A stretch of 64,000 nucleotides of DNA from Chordicoccus furentiruminis (lineage in GTDB: Bacteria; Bacillota; Clostridia; Lachnospirales; Lachnospiraceae), in the NCBI RefSeq assembly GCF_019355395.1, contig NZ_CP048829.1, positions 248,001 through 312,000 on the forward strand. The letters are read 5' to 3'. Both the position numbers and the translations under genes were made by a program. Shown here piece by piece: positions 51,671-60,744 of the stretch. Each line of letters starts with the position of its first letter. Position 1 is the stretch's first letter. The notes beneath the pieces were generated by a model. The model saw only the letters and a program-made list of their open reading frames with translations, made no database searches and was not told where the DNA came from.

Positions 51671-53179
51671 ATGTACAACCGCATCCGCTCCGCCGCCGTC
51701 TTCGGCCTTGATATCCTTCCGATCACCGTAGAGGCCGACATCAGCGACGGTCTTCCCTGCTTCGTCATGGTCGGCTATCTGAGCGCGCAGATCCGGGAAT
51801 CGGAGGACCGGATCCGTACGGCCTTCCGCAACAGCGGGATCACGCTTCCCGCGCGCCGGATCACGGTCAACCTCTCCCCGGCCGATGTGCCGAAAAGCGG
51901 CTCTCTCTATGATCTCCCCATCGCCCTGACCGTCATCGCTGCGGCCGGACAGATCCCCGCCTCCTCGCTGGACGGTCTGATGGCCGTCGGAGAGCTCAGT
52001 CTGAACGGAGGCGTCAATCCGATCAGCGGCGTCCTTCCCATCGCGATCCGTGCACGGAAGGAAGGCCTGCGCGCACTGATCGTTCCTTCCGGCAATACAC
52101 GCGAGGCTCTTTCCGTAGACGGCATCACGGTAGTAGGGGTAAAGACCATCCACGAGGCCGTCGAATACCTCCGGAACGGAACGGCGCCGCCTCTCCCCGA
52201 AGAAAAGGACAGCGGCGATGAGGAAGGGACGGCGCCGGATTTCCGGGATATACGCGGCCAGTCCTTCGCCAGACGGGCCGCCCTGATCGCGGCCGCCGGC
52301 TTTCATAATCTGCTGCTCGCCGGGCCGCCCGGATCGGGCAAGACCATGATCGCCCGCCGCGTCCCCTCCATCCTACCCCGGCTGACCGGAGACGAACAGC
52401 TGGAGATCGAGCAGATCTACAGCATCGCCGGTCTGCTGGACCCGGAACACCCGGTCATCCGGAGAAGGCCTTACCGCCATCCCCATCACACCATCTCGCC
52501 TCAGGCGCTGGCCGGCGGCGGAAAGATTCCGCGCCCCGGCGAAATCACACTGGCTCACAGAGGCGTGCTCTTTCTGGACGAAATGCCGGAATTCTCAAGG
52601 CAGGCCCTGGAAATTCTACGGCAGCCCCTGGAGGACCGGGAAATCGTCATCTCAAGAGCGACCGGCAGCTTCCGCTTTCCGGCCAGCTTTCTCCTGCTGG
52701 CCGCGATGAACCGCTGCCCCTGCGGCTATTACCCGGATCTCAGCCGTTGCACCTGCACGCAGGCGGACATCCGGTCCTACATGGGGCGGATCTCAAAACC
52801 GCTGCTCGACCGGATCGATCTGTGCATCGAGCTGAGTCCGGTAAGCTATGACGACCTGACCGCCCGCTCGCCGGACGGCGAATCCTCTTCTTCCATGCGG
52901 AAGAGAGCGGAGACCGTGCGGCTGATCCAGGCGGACCGTTTTGCGTCCGTCTCCTGGCATTTCAACTCGGAGATTCCGGCCGGCCGGATCCCCGAATTCT
53001 GCGTGACGGATGAGCAGGCGGAACGGATTCTTTCCTCGTCCTTCCGGCGCTTTGCGCTCAGCGCCCGCGGATACCACCGGGTGCTTCGTGTTGCGCGCAC
53101 CATCGCCGATCTGGACGGCTCGGATGTCATACTCGGAAGGCACGCAGAGGAAGCGCTGGTCTACCGTATGCTATCATAA
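51671..53179 (+). CDS. YifB/ComM family AAA+ (Mg chelatase-like) ATPase
   Basis: A 502-residue protein. The N-terminal Lon-protease-like fold (FVMVGYLSAQIRESEDRIRT, PKSGSLYDLPIALTVIAAAG) is followed by an AAA+ domain with Walker A AGPPGSGKTM, Walker B GVLFLDEMPEFS and the zinc-like NRCPCGYY...CTCT stretch, then the C-terminal helical domain. ComM in naturally transformable bacteria is a branch-migration helicase for incoming DNA. The next gene is dprA, consistent with DNA uptake and recombination. The start at 51671 has GAGGTG upstream; the frame is open to 51602. Confidence 0.94.
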   Translation: MYNRIRSAAVFGLDILPITVEADISDGLPCFVMVGYLSAQIRESEDRIRTAFRNSGITLPARRITVNLSPADVPKSGSLYDLPIALTVIAAAGQIPASSLDGLMAVGELSLNGGVNPISGVLPIAIRARKEGLRALIVPSGNTREALSVDGITVVGVKTIHEAVEYLRNGTAPPLPEEKDSGDEEGTAPDFRDIRGQSFARRAALIAAAGFHNLLLAGPPGSGKTMIARRVPSILPRLTGDEQLEIEQIYSIAGLLDPEHPVIRRRPYRHPHHTISPQALAGGGKIPRPGEITLAHRGVLFLDEMPEFSRQALEILRQPLEDREIVISRATGSFRFPASFLLLAAMNRCPCGYYPDLSRCTCTQADIRSYMGRISKPLLDRIDLCIELSPVSYDDLTARSPDGESSSSMRKRAETVRLIQADRFASVSWHFNSEIPAGRIPEFCVTDEQAERILSSSFRRFALSARGYHRVLRVARTIADLDGSDVILGRHAEEALVYRMLS

Positions 53180-53276
53180 ACGCAGCAGAAGGGAAACGCG
53201 GAAGCTGCGCCGGACCGGGAGAAATCCGTATCCGTGAGTCACCCGCCGCAGAACATAATCGAAAGGGATCAGCGAA

Positions 53277-54245
53277 ATGACAGAAGAAAGAAATGCATTC
53301 GCCGACAGCGCGTCCGCGGATTTTCACCCTGCAGTCCGGTGTATCCGGGACACCGACACAGACTGGCCGGACCGCCTGAAGGGACTTCCCTCCATGCCGC
53401 ACGCCCTCTACTTCATCGGGGATCTGCCTCGCGACGACCAGCCAGCCTGTGCGATCATCGGATCGCGGATGTGCAGCCCGTACGGTCACCGGATCGCCGC
53501 GGAATTCGGAAGCGCGCTGGCCTCAAGGGGAATCCAGATCATCAGCGGGATGGCCGTCGGCGTCGACGGTTATGCGCAGGAAGGTGCACTCCGGGCGGGC
53601 GGTCGCAGCTTCGGCGTACTCGGATCCGGTCCGGATGTCTGCTATCCTCCGGCCAACGAGCCCCTCTACCGGCAGCTCATCGAATCCGGCGGCGTCCTGT
53701 CGGAGCTGAAGCCCGGGTCGCCGCCGATCGGCCGCCAGTTCGCCGCCCGCAACCGTCTGATCAGCGCGTTCGCCGATCTCGTGCTCGTCGTGGAGGCAAA
53801 GCTCCGTTCCGGAACGAATCTGACCGTGGACTTTGCCCTGCAGCAGGGAAAGAACGTGTTCGCCGTCCCGGGTCGGATCGGGGATCATCTCTCCGACGGC
53901 TGCAATTATCTGATCGCCCAGGGAGCCGGCATCGCGTATGCGCCCGAAGCGCTTCTGAATGAATTCCAGATGAGCCGCAGCACGCTGAGCTTCGCCGACT
54001 CCGCCGATTCCGCGATGGCGCTGAGGCGAAAGCAGGAGGAGCGGGTTCTCTCCGATCCGGCCCTTACCAAAGAGGCGCGCCGGATCTACCGCGCTCTGTC
54101 TTTCGAAGACACAGCGACACCGGACATACTGTCAGACGCTCTGGGAATGGAGATTTCATCGGTTCTGTCCGCTCTTACTTCTCTTGTGATCGAGGGCTAC
54201 GCCGAGGAGGAGCTCCGGGGCTGCTATGTGCGTTCAAGACCCTGA
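53277..54245 (+). CDS. dprA: DNA-processing protein DprA
   Basis: Loads RecA onto incoming single-stranded DNA in transformation. The 322 residues contain the Rossmann-like core: AIIGSRMCSPYG, IISGMAVGVDGYAQEGALRA, VLGSGPDVCYPPANEPLY and ARNRLISAFADLVLVVEA. A winged-helix-like C-terminal domain is present (ALSFEDTATPDILSDALGME). It lies 97 nt after yifB on the same strand. The stop is only 7 bp from the convergent U32 gene, with no terminator between, so transcripts probably overlap. Confidence 0.95.
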   Translation: MTEERNAFADSASADFHPAVRCIRDTDTDWPDRLKGLPSMPHALYFIGDLPRDDQPACAIIGSRMCSPYGHRIAAEFGSALASRGIQIISGMAVGVDGYAQEGALRAGGRSFGVLGSGPDVCYPPANEPLYRQLIESGGVLSELKPGSPPIGRQFAARNRLISAFADLVLVVEAKLRSGTNLTVDFALQQGKNVFAVPGRIGDHLSDGCNYLIAQGAGIAYAPEALLNEFQMSRSTLSFADSADSAMALRRKQEERVLSDPALTKEARRIYRALSFEDTATPDILSDALGMEISSVLSALTSLVIEGYAEEELRGCYVRSRP

Positions 54246-54252
54246 CTGTGCC

Positions 54253-55491
54253 TTATACCCCTTCCGGCTGCTCCGCCATCCGGAGAATATCTCCCGGCTC
54301 TGCTTCCGCATCCAGCGCAAGATGCAGCTCCTGCTGCGGATGCGGAGCCGAAGGCTGCTCCAGTCCGTCGCGGTCGAAGATTCCGAGTACCTGCACCTTC
54401 ACGTCCCTGCCGTCCGGCTTCATGATCTCGATGACATCCCCGGCAAGAAATTTATTCTTCTGCAGGATCACGGCACGTTCCCGGCTGTCGATGTCGTTCA
54501 CGGTTCCCAGATAGATATACGTCCTGCGATAGGTATTGCTGTCATAAATCAGGTCATCCCGGCCGGGCCGGCCGTAAAAGAATCCGGTGGTGAACCTTCG
54601 GTAAGTTCCCTCGGCAACCTTCCCGCGGTATGATGCGCGTCTCGATTCATACAGAGCCGGGTCTGTCTCATAGTCGCGCATCGCCATCCGGTACGCGCGC
54701 GCGCAGGTCGCCACATAAAGCGCTGTCTTCATCCGGCCTTCCACCTTGAAGCTGTCGATGCCGGCCTCGTAGAGATCCGGCAGATGATCGATCATGCAGA
54801 GGTCCCGGGAGTTGAAGATATAAGTGCCGCGCTCATTCTCCTCCACCGGCATATATTCGCCGGGGCGCGTCTCCTCCATCACCGCGTACCGCCACCGGCA
54901 GGGATGCGTGCAGGCTCCCCGGTTGGCGTCCCGGCCAGCCAGATAGCTGCTCAGAAGACAGCGGCCCGAATAGGAAATGCACATCGCCCCGTGAACGAAC
55001 ACCTCCAGTTCCAGATCCGGAGGAATCCGCCGGCGCAGCTCCTTCAGCTCGCTGATCGAAAGCTCTCTTGCCGTTACGATCCTTGAAGCGCCGAGATCAT
55101 GCCAGAAGACGGCGGACTCGGAATTGGTGGTGTTGGCCTGTGTACTGATATGGATCGGCACGGCAGGCGCACAGCGGCGGGCCAGCCGGAACATACCCGG
55201 ATCCGCGATCAAAAGCGCGTCCGGCTCCATTGATTCCAGCTCTCCGAAATAGCGTGCCGCTTCGTCCAGATCGCTGTCACGTGCGAAAATATTGGCCGTC
55301 ACATAGACCTTTTTCCCGTATCGGTGGGCAAACTCAATGCCCTCTCTCATCTCTCCGGCGCTGAAATTTCTCGCCTTCGCGCGAAGGCTCATCGTCTCGC
55401 CGCCGATATAGACCGCGTCCGCCCCATAGCGGACCGCAGTCTTCAGAACCGGCAGCGAACCGGCCGGAATCAGAAGCTCAGGATGTCTCAT
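54253..55491 (-). CDS. U32 family protein, probable tRNA uridine-34 hydroxylation protein (TrhP/YrrO-like)
   Basis: Annotated historically as peptidase U32, but relatives (TrhP, RlhA) hydroxylate RNA. The 412 residues begin HPELLIPAGSLPVLKTAVRYGADAVYIGG and contain the conserved cysteine set CISYSGRCLLSSYLAGRDAN with GACTHPCRW, likely an iron-sulfur site. FKVEGRMKTALY is also typical. It overlaps the trmR gene by 14 nt; TrmR methylates the 5-hydroxyuridine that TrhP makes, and B. subtilis keeps the same genes together (yrrMNO). That pairing is strong support for the tRNA role. Confidence 0.9.
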   Translation of the reverse strand: MRHPELLIPAGSLPVLKTAVRYGADAVYIGGETMSLRAKARNFSAGEMREGIEFAHRYGKKVYVTANIFARDSDLDEAARYFGELESMEPDALLIADPGMFRLARRCAPAVPIHISTQANTTNSESAVFWHDLGASRIVTARELSISELKELRRRIPPDLELEVFVHGAMCISYSGRCLLSSYLAGRDANRGACTHPCRWRYAVMEETRPGEYMPVEENERGTYIFNSRDLCMIDHLPDLYEAGIDSFKVEGRMKTALYVATCARAYRMAMRDYETDPALYESRRASYRGKVAEGTYRRFTTGFFYGRPGRDDLIYDSNTYRRTYIYLGTVNDIDSRERAVILQKNKFLAGDVIEIMKPDGRDVKVQVLGIFDRDGLEQPSAPHPQQELHLALDAEAEPGDILRMAEQPEGV

Positions 55492-56158
55492 CTTCTTCTC
55501 CTCTCAGACTGCCCCTTCCTTCGGCGCGGCATGACACTGCCAGCCCGTCTCCCACAGGCAGAATGGTCGTGGTCAGCTCCGGATTGGCGTAAACCGCCTC
55601 GAGGTATGCGCGGATTCTCGCGTGAATCGTCCGGTTCCGCCGTTCCACGGCAAAACGCGAATCCAGCGTCTCGCCGCCCTCGAGGATGTTGTCGGCGGCC
55701 AGCACTCCGTCCCCTGAAAGGAGCCTCAGAAGCTCCGGAAGAAGCGTGATGTACTGACCCTTCGCCGCGTCGAGAAAGATCAGGTCATAGGGACCGTCCA
55801 GCTGCGGCAGAATCGTCCGGGCGTCTCCCTCAAGCAGCCGGACGCCGCCTTCCGCTCCCGCGCGGACGATATTCCGGCGCGCCTCACGGATCCGTTCCGG
55901 ACGGTTCTCGATGGTCGTCACCGGCGCGCCGCCCTCCAGATACATGTAGACAGCAGAGAAGCCGACGGCGGTTCCGATCTCCAGAACCGTCTTCGGCTTC
56001 CTCAGTGCCAGCAGCATACGCAGTGCCCGGCGGGTCCCGCGGCGAATCACCGGAACGCCGTCCCGGACCGCCTCGTTCTCGATCGACCGGAGCACATCCG
56101 GCATCGGAGATTCCAGACTGTCGCAGAATACATCCAGCCGCCCCTCACCCGGCCTCAT
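55478..56158 (-). CDS. trmR: tRNA 5-hydroxyuridine methyltransferase (TrmR-like O-methyltransferase)
   Basis: A 226-residue class I SAM-dependent methyltransferase. The SAM-binding motif is VLEIGTAVGFSAVYM; the metal-binding and catalytic region is YDLIFLDAAKGQYITLL, then LAADNILEGGE. It resembles catechol O-methyltransferase-like bacterial enzymes, including B. subtilis YrrM/TrmR, which makes 5-methoxyuridine at tRNA position 34. It starts with an ATGA overlap on the YlbF-family gene, and its end overlaps the U32 gene. The tRNA assignment rests on that context. A second ATG at about 56104 is an alternative start. Confidence 0.88.
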   Translation of the reverse strand: MRPGEGRLDVFCDSLESPMPDVLRSIENEAVRDGVPVIRRGTRRALRMLLALRKPKTVLEIGTAVGFSAVYMYLEGGAPVTTIENRPERIREARRNIVRAGAEGGVRLLEGDARTILPQLDGPYDLIFLDAAKGQYITLLPELLRLLSGDGVLAADNILEGGETLDSRFAVERRNRTIHARIRAYLEAVYANPELTTTILPVGDGLAVSCRAEGRGSLRGEEDETS

Positions 56159-56496
56159 GGCTTCGGCACCCGCATCTTCACCGAATTGACCACGCTGGCG
56201 CTCACATTGTTCAGAATCCGCACCAGATCCTCCTCGGCTTCCAGAAAGGCGTTCACCTCCGGCAGCTTCTCCAGCCGCTCGTACTCTTTTCCGAGTTCGT
56301 CGGAATTTTCCATCAGATTTCCATTGTCCGGATCCTGATACAGTTCAATGGTCTTTTTGCGGAGTTCCATGACCTGATCGAAGACGCCCGGAAACTTTTC
56401 CAGCGCCTCCTCACATTCCAGATACCGCCTGTAATCACTGCTGTTTCTGATCGAATCGACCAGCTTTTCCGTACATTCCTCTATCTCGTAATCCAT
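56155..56496 (-). CDS. YlbF/YmcA family protein
   Basis: A 113-residue, entirely helical protein of the YlbF/YmcA family. Readable segments: KLVDSIRNSSDYRRYLECEE, LEKFPGVFDQVMELRKKTIE and FLEAEEDLVRILNNVSASVV. In B. subtilis, YlbF and YmcA form the Y-complex that steers RNase Y. Here the gene lies directly downstream of an RNase J gene, consistent with a role in RNA processing, by inference. It overlaps trmR as ATGA. Confidence 0.87.
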   Translation of the reverse strand: MDYEIEECTEKLVDSIRNSSDYRRYLECEEALEKFPGVFDQVMELRKKTIELYQDPDNGNLMENSDELGKEYERLEKLPEVNAFLEAEEDLVRILNNVSASVVNSVKMRVPKP

Positions 56497-56517
56497 TCCC
56501 CGTCTGCTCCAGAAACA

Positions 56518-56545
56518 GGCGTTCTGACTCGCCGTTCAGAACGCC
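56518..56545 (-). terminator. 10-bp hairpin between RNase J and the YlbF-family gene
   Basis: Arms 56518-56527 and 56536-56545 (GGCGTTCTGA/TCAGAACGCC) pair perfectly with an 8-nt loop, 12 nt after the RNase J stop. On the minus strand it is followed by TGTTTCTGG, so termination is at best partial. Confidence 0.45.
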
Positions 56546-56556
56546 CCGCATAATTC

Positions 56557-58230
56557 TTACAGAGAAGCTTCCATGATAATCGGAAGAATCATCGGCCGCC
56601 GCTGCGTCCGTTTCCACACGAAATCGCTGAGCGCGTCCTTGACCTCCGTCTTGATCTTCGACCAGTCCGTGATATTGTGATCCAGACACTTGTTCACCGC
56701 CGCCGAAGCCACGGCGTCCGCCTCCTCGAGAAGGCCCTCCGACTCACGGACGTACACGAACCCTCTTGAGACGAGATCCGGTCCGGCCAGAAGATGGTTG
56801 CTGTGCTGTTCGAGCGTCATGACCACGATGATGATGCCGTCCTCAGCCAGATGCTGACGGTCGCGGATCACGATGTTGCCCACATCGCCGACACCGAGCC
56901 CGTCGACGAGAATCCCGCCGGTCTGTACTTTGCCGATGATTCTTGCCGACTCATCACCGATCTCCAGCACGTCTCCCGTATGAAGGAGCCAGATCCGCTC
57001 CTTCGGGATCCCGAGGGATTCCGCGATATGAGCCTGAGCCTGAAGATGTCTCCGCTCTCCGTGCACCGGGATCGCGTACTTCGGCCGGACCAGCGCATAG
57101 ATGAGCTTGATGTCCTCCTGGCAGGCGTGTCCGGAAACATGCGTATCCTGGAAAATCACTTCCGCTCCGATCTCGGACAGCTCATTGATGACATTCGAGA
57201 CGGCTTTCTCGTTGCCCGGAATCGGATGGGAGGAGAAGACGATCACATCGCCGGGCATAATCTTGACCTTCTTATGAATATTGGCCGCCATTCTCGACAG
57301 CGCCGCCATGGACTCGCCCTGGCTGCCGGTCGTCACCAGCACGGTTTTCTCCGGCGGATAATTCTTCAGATCATCCAGCTCGACCAGCGTATGCTTTGAG
57401 TCGTCGATATAGCCCAGCTCGACGGCCGTGCCGATGACATTGACCATCGAGCGCCCCTCAAGACAGACCTTCCGTCCGTATTTGACAGCGGAATTGATGA
57501 TCTGCTGCACGCGGTCCACATTCGAAGCGAAGGTCGCGATGATCAGACGCTGTTTCTGATGCTCGGCAAAAATCCGGTCGAAGACGACTCCGACCGTCCG
57601 TTCGGACATCGTGAAGCCCGGACGCTCCGCGTTGGTGCTGTCGCAGAGAAGCGCCAGCACGCCCTTTCTTCCGATCTCGGCGAAGCGCTGCAGATCGATG
57701 GCATCGCCGAAGACCGGCGTGTAATCGACCTTGAAGTCCCCGGTATGGACCACGATCCCGGCAGGGGAATAAATCGCAAGCGCCGCGGCGTCCTGAATGC
57801 TGTGGTTGGTCTTGATGAATTCGATGCGGAAATCACCGAGATTGATCGACTGGCCGAATTTGACGACCTTCCGCTTGACGCTCTTCATCATCCCGTGCTC
57901 TTCGAGCTTTTTCTCGATCAGCGCCATCGTCAGCCGCGTCGTGTAGATCGGTACGTTCAGCTTCTTGAAGACATACGGGATCGCTCCGATATGGTCTTCA
58001 TGCCCGTGCGTGATGACGAAGCCCTTGACCTTTGAGTAATTTTCCACAAGATAAGTCACGTCCGGAATCACAAAGTCGATTCCGAGCATGTCGTCTTCCG
58101 GAAAAGCCAGCCCGCAGTCGACGACAATGATGCTGTCGCCGTACTCAAACGCCGTCATATTCATACCGATCTGCTCGAGGCCGCCAAGCGGTATGATCTT
58201 CAGCTTCTCCTTATTCAGTTTCTTAGCCAA
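56557..58230 (-). CDS. rnj: Ribonuclease J
   Basis: Metallo-beta-lactamase-fold RNase with 5'-3' exonuclease and endonuclease activity, central to mRNA turnover and rRNA maturation in Gram-positives. Zinc ligands are in FVITHGHEDHIGAIPYV, VHTGDFKVDY and the beta-CASP region (SGHACQEDIKLIYALVRPKY, PVHGERRHLQ). The length is 557 residues. The start is TTG: an excellent AAGGAGG lies 8 nt upstream and the protein begins AKKLNKEKLKIIPLGG. It lies 46 nt after the DUF1292 gene in one run with ruvX and ireB. Confidence 0.96.
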   Translation of the reverse strand: MAKKLNKEKLKIIPLGGLEQIGMNMTAFEYGDSIIVVDCGLAFPEDDMLGIDFVIPDVTYLVENYSKVKGFVITHGHEDHIGAIPYVFKKLNVPIYTTRLTMALIEKKLEEHGMMKSVKRKVVKFGQSINLGDFRIEFIKTNHSIQDAAALAIYSPAGIVVHTGDFKVDYTPVFGDAIDLQRFAEIGRKGVLALLCDSTNAERPGFTMSERTVGVVFDRIFAEHQKQRLIIATFASNVDRVQQIINSAVKYGRKVCLEGRSMVNVIGTAVELGYIDDSKHTLVELDDLKNYPPEKTVLVTTGSQGESMAALSRMAANIHKKVKIMPGDVIVFSSHPIPGNEKAVSNVINELSEIGAEVIFQDTHVSGHACQEDIKLIYALVRPKYAIPVHGERRHLQAQAHIAESLGIPKERIWLLHTGDVLEIGDESARIIGKVQTGGILVDGLGVGDVGNIVIRDRQHLAEDGIIIVVMTLEQHSNHLLAGPDLVSRGFVYVRESEGLLEEADAVASAAVNKCLDHNITDWSKIKTEVKDALSDFVWKRTQRRPMILPIIMEASL

Positions 58231-58276
58231 AAAGTAACCTCCTTTTCATAAAGCGCACGTTCCTGTCATGCTTCCG

Positions 58277-58540
58277 TCACATCAGGATATCCGTGTCATC
58301 ATCCGTCATCTCATTGAAGACCTTCATGAGGGCCGCCAGCTCGGCTTCGTCCTCCACGGGGACATACTCCGCCTCCGCGCTCGCCTCATCTGAGATATCT
58401 TTTAAAATGAGGGCATTCGCGTCTCCTTCCGGTGCATCCGACACCAGAAGATAATCCGTACCGTTCACACGCGCCTGCTCCTCAATATAAAAAACCGTCT
58501 GCTCACCGTTCTCGCCGGTAAATGTCACTGTCTCTGTCAT
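58277..58540 (-). CDS. DUF1292 domain protein
   Basis: An 87-residue acidic protein typical of the DUF1292 family: TFTGENGEQTVFYIEEQARV, NGTDYLLVSDAP, and the acidic C-terminus VFNEMTDDDTDILM. The function is unknown. Firmicutes commonly keep it next to ireB and ruvX, as here. It overlaps the end of ruvX by 38 nt, which implies translational coupling. Confidence 0.9.
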   Translation of the reverse strand: MTETVTFTGENGEQTVFYIEEQARVNGTDYLLVSDAPEGDANALILKDISDEASAEAEYVPVEDEAELAALMKVFNEMTDDDTDILM

Positions 58541-58949
58541 TGTCCAACCAGTCCTGAAGAATCACCGCCGCCGCGATGCGGTCCACATGTTTCCCGTACT
58601 CATCCTTCCGGATTCCGACTGCTTCCATGATTTCCTCCGCTTCCACGGTCGTCAGCCGCTCGTCGCAGTAATAGACGGGCAGTGAGAACTTCTGCTTCAG
58701 CATGTCGCCGAAAGCCTTTGTCTTCCGGGCGCGCTCGCCCTCAGAATCATCCATGTTAAGGGGATAGCCGAGCACCAGCGCCTGCGCGCCGTATTCCGCG
58801 CAGAGTTCTCCGATACGCCGCATCGTGCTCCGAAGATGGGTTTCCTGCTTTCTGCGGATAATTTCCAGTCCGCGGGCAAGCGTCCCGGTCGGATCCGAGA
58901 CGGCGACGCCTACTGTTTTGGACCCGAAGTCCAGTCCGAGCACCCGCAT
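58503..58949 (-). CDS. ruvX: Putative Holliday junction resolvase RuvX (YqgF)
   Basis: An RNase H-fold nuclease of 148 residues, implicated in Holliday-junction resolution and 16S rRNA 5'-end processing. Catalytic acidic residues are in LGLDFGSKTVGVAVSDPTG, the glutamate of YCDERLTT and the Asp of HVDRIAAAVILQDWL. The lysine- and glycine-containing region LVLGYPLNMD is conserved. The start follows the ireB stop by 3 nt. Confidence 0.94.
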   Translation of the reverse strand: MRVLGLDFGSKTVGVAVSDPTGTLARGLEIIRRKQETHLRSTMRRIGELCAEYGAQALVLGYPLNMDDSEGERARKTKAFGDMLKQKFSLPVYYCDERLTTVEAEEIMEAVGIRKDEYGKHVDRIAAAVILQDWLDNDRDSDIYRRER

Positions 58950-58952
58950 CCC

Positions 58953-59228
58953 TCAGCGGTCTTCCCAGGCCTTGTTGCGGATGTACTCCTTCAAAAGTTC
59001 CTCGACCAGCTCGTCGCGCTCCACTTTCATGATCATGCTCCGGGCTCCCTTGTAATTCGTGATATAAGTCGGGTCACCGGACATAATGTATCCGACAATC
59101 TGGTTGACCGGGTTGTAGCCTTTCTCTTCCATCGCCGTGTAGACGACGCTGAGAACATCCTTCACCCTGATCTCCGGCTCTGTCTTCACGCTGAAATACT
59201 GCGTGTTTCCTGCGTTCGAATTTACCAT
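58953..59228 (-). CDS. ireB: IreB family regulatory phosphoprotein
   Basis: A 91-residue member of the IreB (formerly DUF965) family. In enterococci it is phosphorylated by the PASTA kinase IreK and negatively controls cephalosporin resistance. Conserved sequence: VVYTAMEEKGYNPVNQIVGY and IMSGDPTYITNYKGARSMIM. AAGGAG lies 8 nt before ATG 59228; the frame is open to 59258. Threonines near the N-terminus could be the phosphosites. It is the first gene of the ireB-ruvX-DUF1292-rnj run. Confidence 0.93.
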   Translation of the reverse strand: MVNSNAGNTQYFSVKTEPEIRVKDVLSVVYTAMEEKGYNPVNQIVGYIMSGDPTYITNYKGARSMIMKVERDELVEELLKEYIRNKAWEDR

Positions 59229-59332
59229 GTCATCCACTCCTTGCGTATCTGGCACCATGCGGAAGCAGACTCCGCGGAAGTTCCGGCCCTCATCCGCAGC
59301 GGTGACAGATCCATCCGACTACACTTATTCAT

Positions 59333-59361
59333 ATTCTACACTGCTTTTCCGATATGATCAA
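59333..59361 (-). promoter_or_regulatory. Promoter of the ireB-ruvX-rnj run
   Basis: On the minus strand: -35 TTGATC (59356-59361), 17 bp, -10 TAGAAT (59333-59338). It overlaps the final codon of mtaB, and no terminator separates the two. Confidence 0.6.
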
Positions 59362-60719
59362 GCGCCGATCAGCGGGGTCAGGACGAGCGTCCCGTCCCCG
59401 AGCACCCGGGTCACGGTGAGACGGCGTATCTCACCCTCCCGCATGTCTCCGTCAAAAAGGCCCTCCAGCGCTTCTCTCGTATGGCCGCTGCGGCAAAGCC
59501 GCCCGTCCCGCACTGCTTCATCCTCGGCGAGAAACTCCACGTCCCGCCCGAGAAAGGCCGACGCGTACGCGTGACGCATCGTCCGGTCCATGTCGATCAG
59601 GCGGAGGCTCCGCTGGTGCTTCACGGCTTCCGGGATCTGATCCGGCATCGAGGCCGCCTTCGTTCCGGTTCTCCTGGAATACTTGAAGACATGCATCTTC
59701 GCGAAGTTGACCCGTCTGACGAAATCGACCGTTTCTTCAAACTCCTCCTCTGTCTCTCCCGGGAAACCGGTAATCACATCCGTCGTGATCGCGGGACAGG
59801 AGAATGTGCGGCGGAGCCTGCCCACGATCCGTTCGTAATCCGCCGCCGTGTAACGTCTCTGCATGCGGCGAAGCACCGCCTCCGATCCGCTCTGCAGCGA
59901 CAGGTGGAACTGAGGACAGATCTCCGGAATATCCGCGAGCGCCGCGACAAAATCCTCCGTCATGATGCCGGGCTCAAGCGATCCGAGCCGGACGCGCCGG
60001 ACGGACGGGACCGCCGCGACAGCCCGGATCAGCCGAAGCAGACGCTCGTTCGTTTCCGCCTCGGAGGCGAACGGAGTCTGCCTGTTCTCGCCCGGCGTGT
60101 CGAGATCCATCCCGTAGGAGCTGATGTGGATACCGGTCAGCACCACCTCGCGGTAGCCGTTTTCCGCCAGCCGTTCCGCCTCGCTCACCACGTCCTCCTC
60201 CGCCCGGCTCCGCACCCGTCCGCGCACATACGGAATCATGCAGTAGGTACAGAACTGATTGCATCCGTCCTGAATCTTGAGAAAGGCCCGCGCCCGTCCC
60301 TCCGCGGTGTCGATGCTGAGCGGATCATACGACGAAGCGCCGGCGACAGCGGGGGAGACGTTCCCGTCTCTCCCTTCGAGATACGCCCCGAGAAGTTCGG
60401 CAAGCCGGGATTTTGACTGGTTGCCGACGACCAGATCCACCTGAGGGTCCTTCCGGATCGCTTCGCCCGCGTCTTCTGCGTAGCACCCGCAGGCCACGAC
60501 AACGGCCTCCGGGTTCATCTCCTTCGCCCGGTGAAGCATCTGCCTTGACTTCCGGTCCGCAATATTCGTTACAGTACAGGTATTGATCACATAGACGTCC
60601 GCGCCGGAAGCGAACGGAACAATCTCATAGCCGGCCCGGCGAAGCTGCTCCGCCATCGCCTCCGTCTCATAGGCGTTCACCCTGCAGCCGAGATTATGAA
60701 ATGCAGCCTTTTTTTGCAA
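59358..60719 (-). CDS. mtaB: tRNA (N6-threonylcarbamoyladenosine(37)-C2)-methylthiotransferase MtaB
   Basis: Radical-SAM enzyme that converts t6A37 to ms2t6A37 in tRNA. The N-terminal UPF0004 domain holds the first cluster (LGCRVNAYETE, NTCTVTN, ACGCYAED), the radical-SAM motif is CNQFCTYCMIPY, and a TRAM domain closes the protein (GREVEF-like GRDVEFLAEDEA). The length is 453 residues. The start is TTG at 60719 with AAGGAG 9 nt upstream. It is divergent from the HPr-like gene. Confidence 0.95.
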   Translation of the reverse strand: MQKKAAFHNLGCRVNAYETEAMAEQLRRAGYEIVPFASGADVYVINTCTVTNIADRKSRQMLHRAKEMNPEAVVVACGCYAEDAGEAIRKDPQVDLVVGNQSKSRLAELLGAYLEGRDGNVSPAVAGASSYDPLSIDTAEGRARAFLKIQDGCNQFCTYCMIPYVRGRVRSRAEEDVVSEAERLAENGYREVVLTGIHISSYGMDLDTPGENRQTPFASEAETNERLLRLIRAVAAVPSVRRVRLGSLEPGIMTEDFVAALADIPEICPQFHLSLQSGSEAVLRRMQRRYTAADYERIVGRLRRTFSCPAITTDVITGFPGETEEEFEETVDFVRRVNFAKMHVFKYSRRTGTKAASMPDQIPEAVKHQRSLRLIDMDRTMRHAYASAFLGRDVEFLAEDEAVRDGRLCRSGHTREALEGLFDGDMREGEIRRLTVTRVLGDGTLVLTPLIGA

Positions 60720-60744
60720 CTTCGTACTCCTTCGATCAAAGGGC

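Noticed and set aside
49663-51711. 682-codon plus-strand frame opposite topA
   Set aside because: An antisense shadow of topA; the minus strand carries an intact topoisomerase with all motifs.
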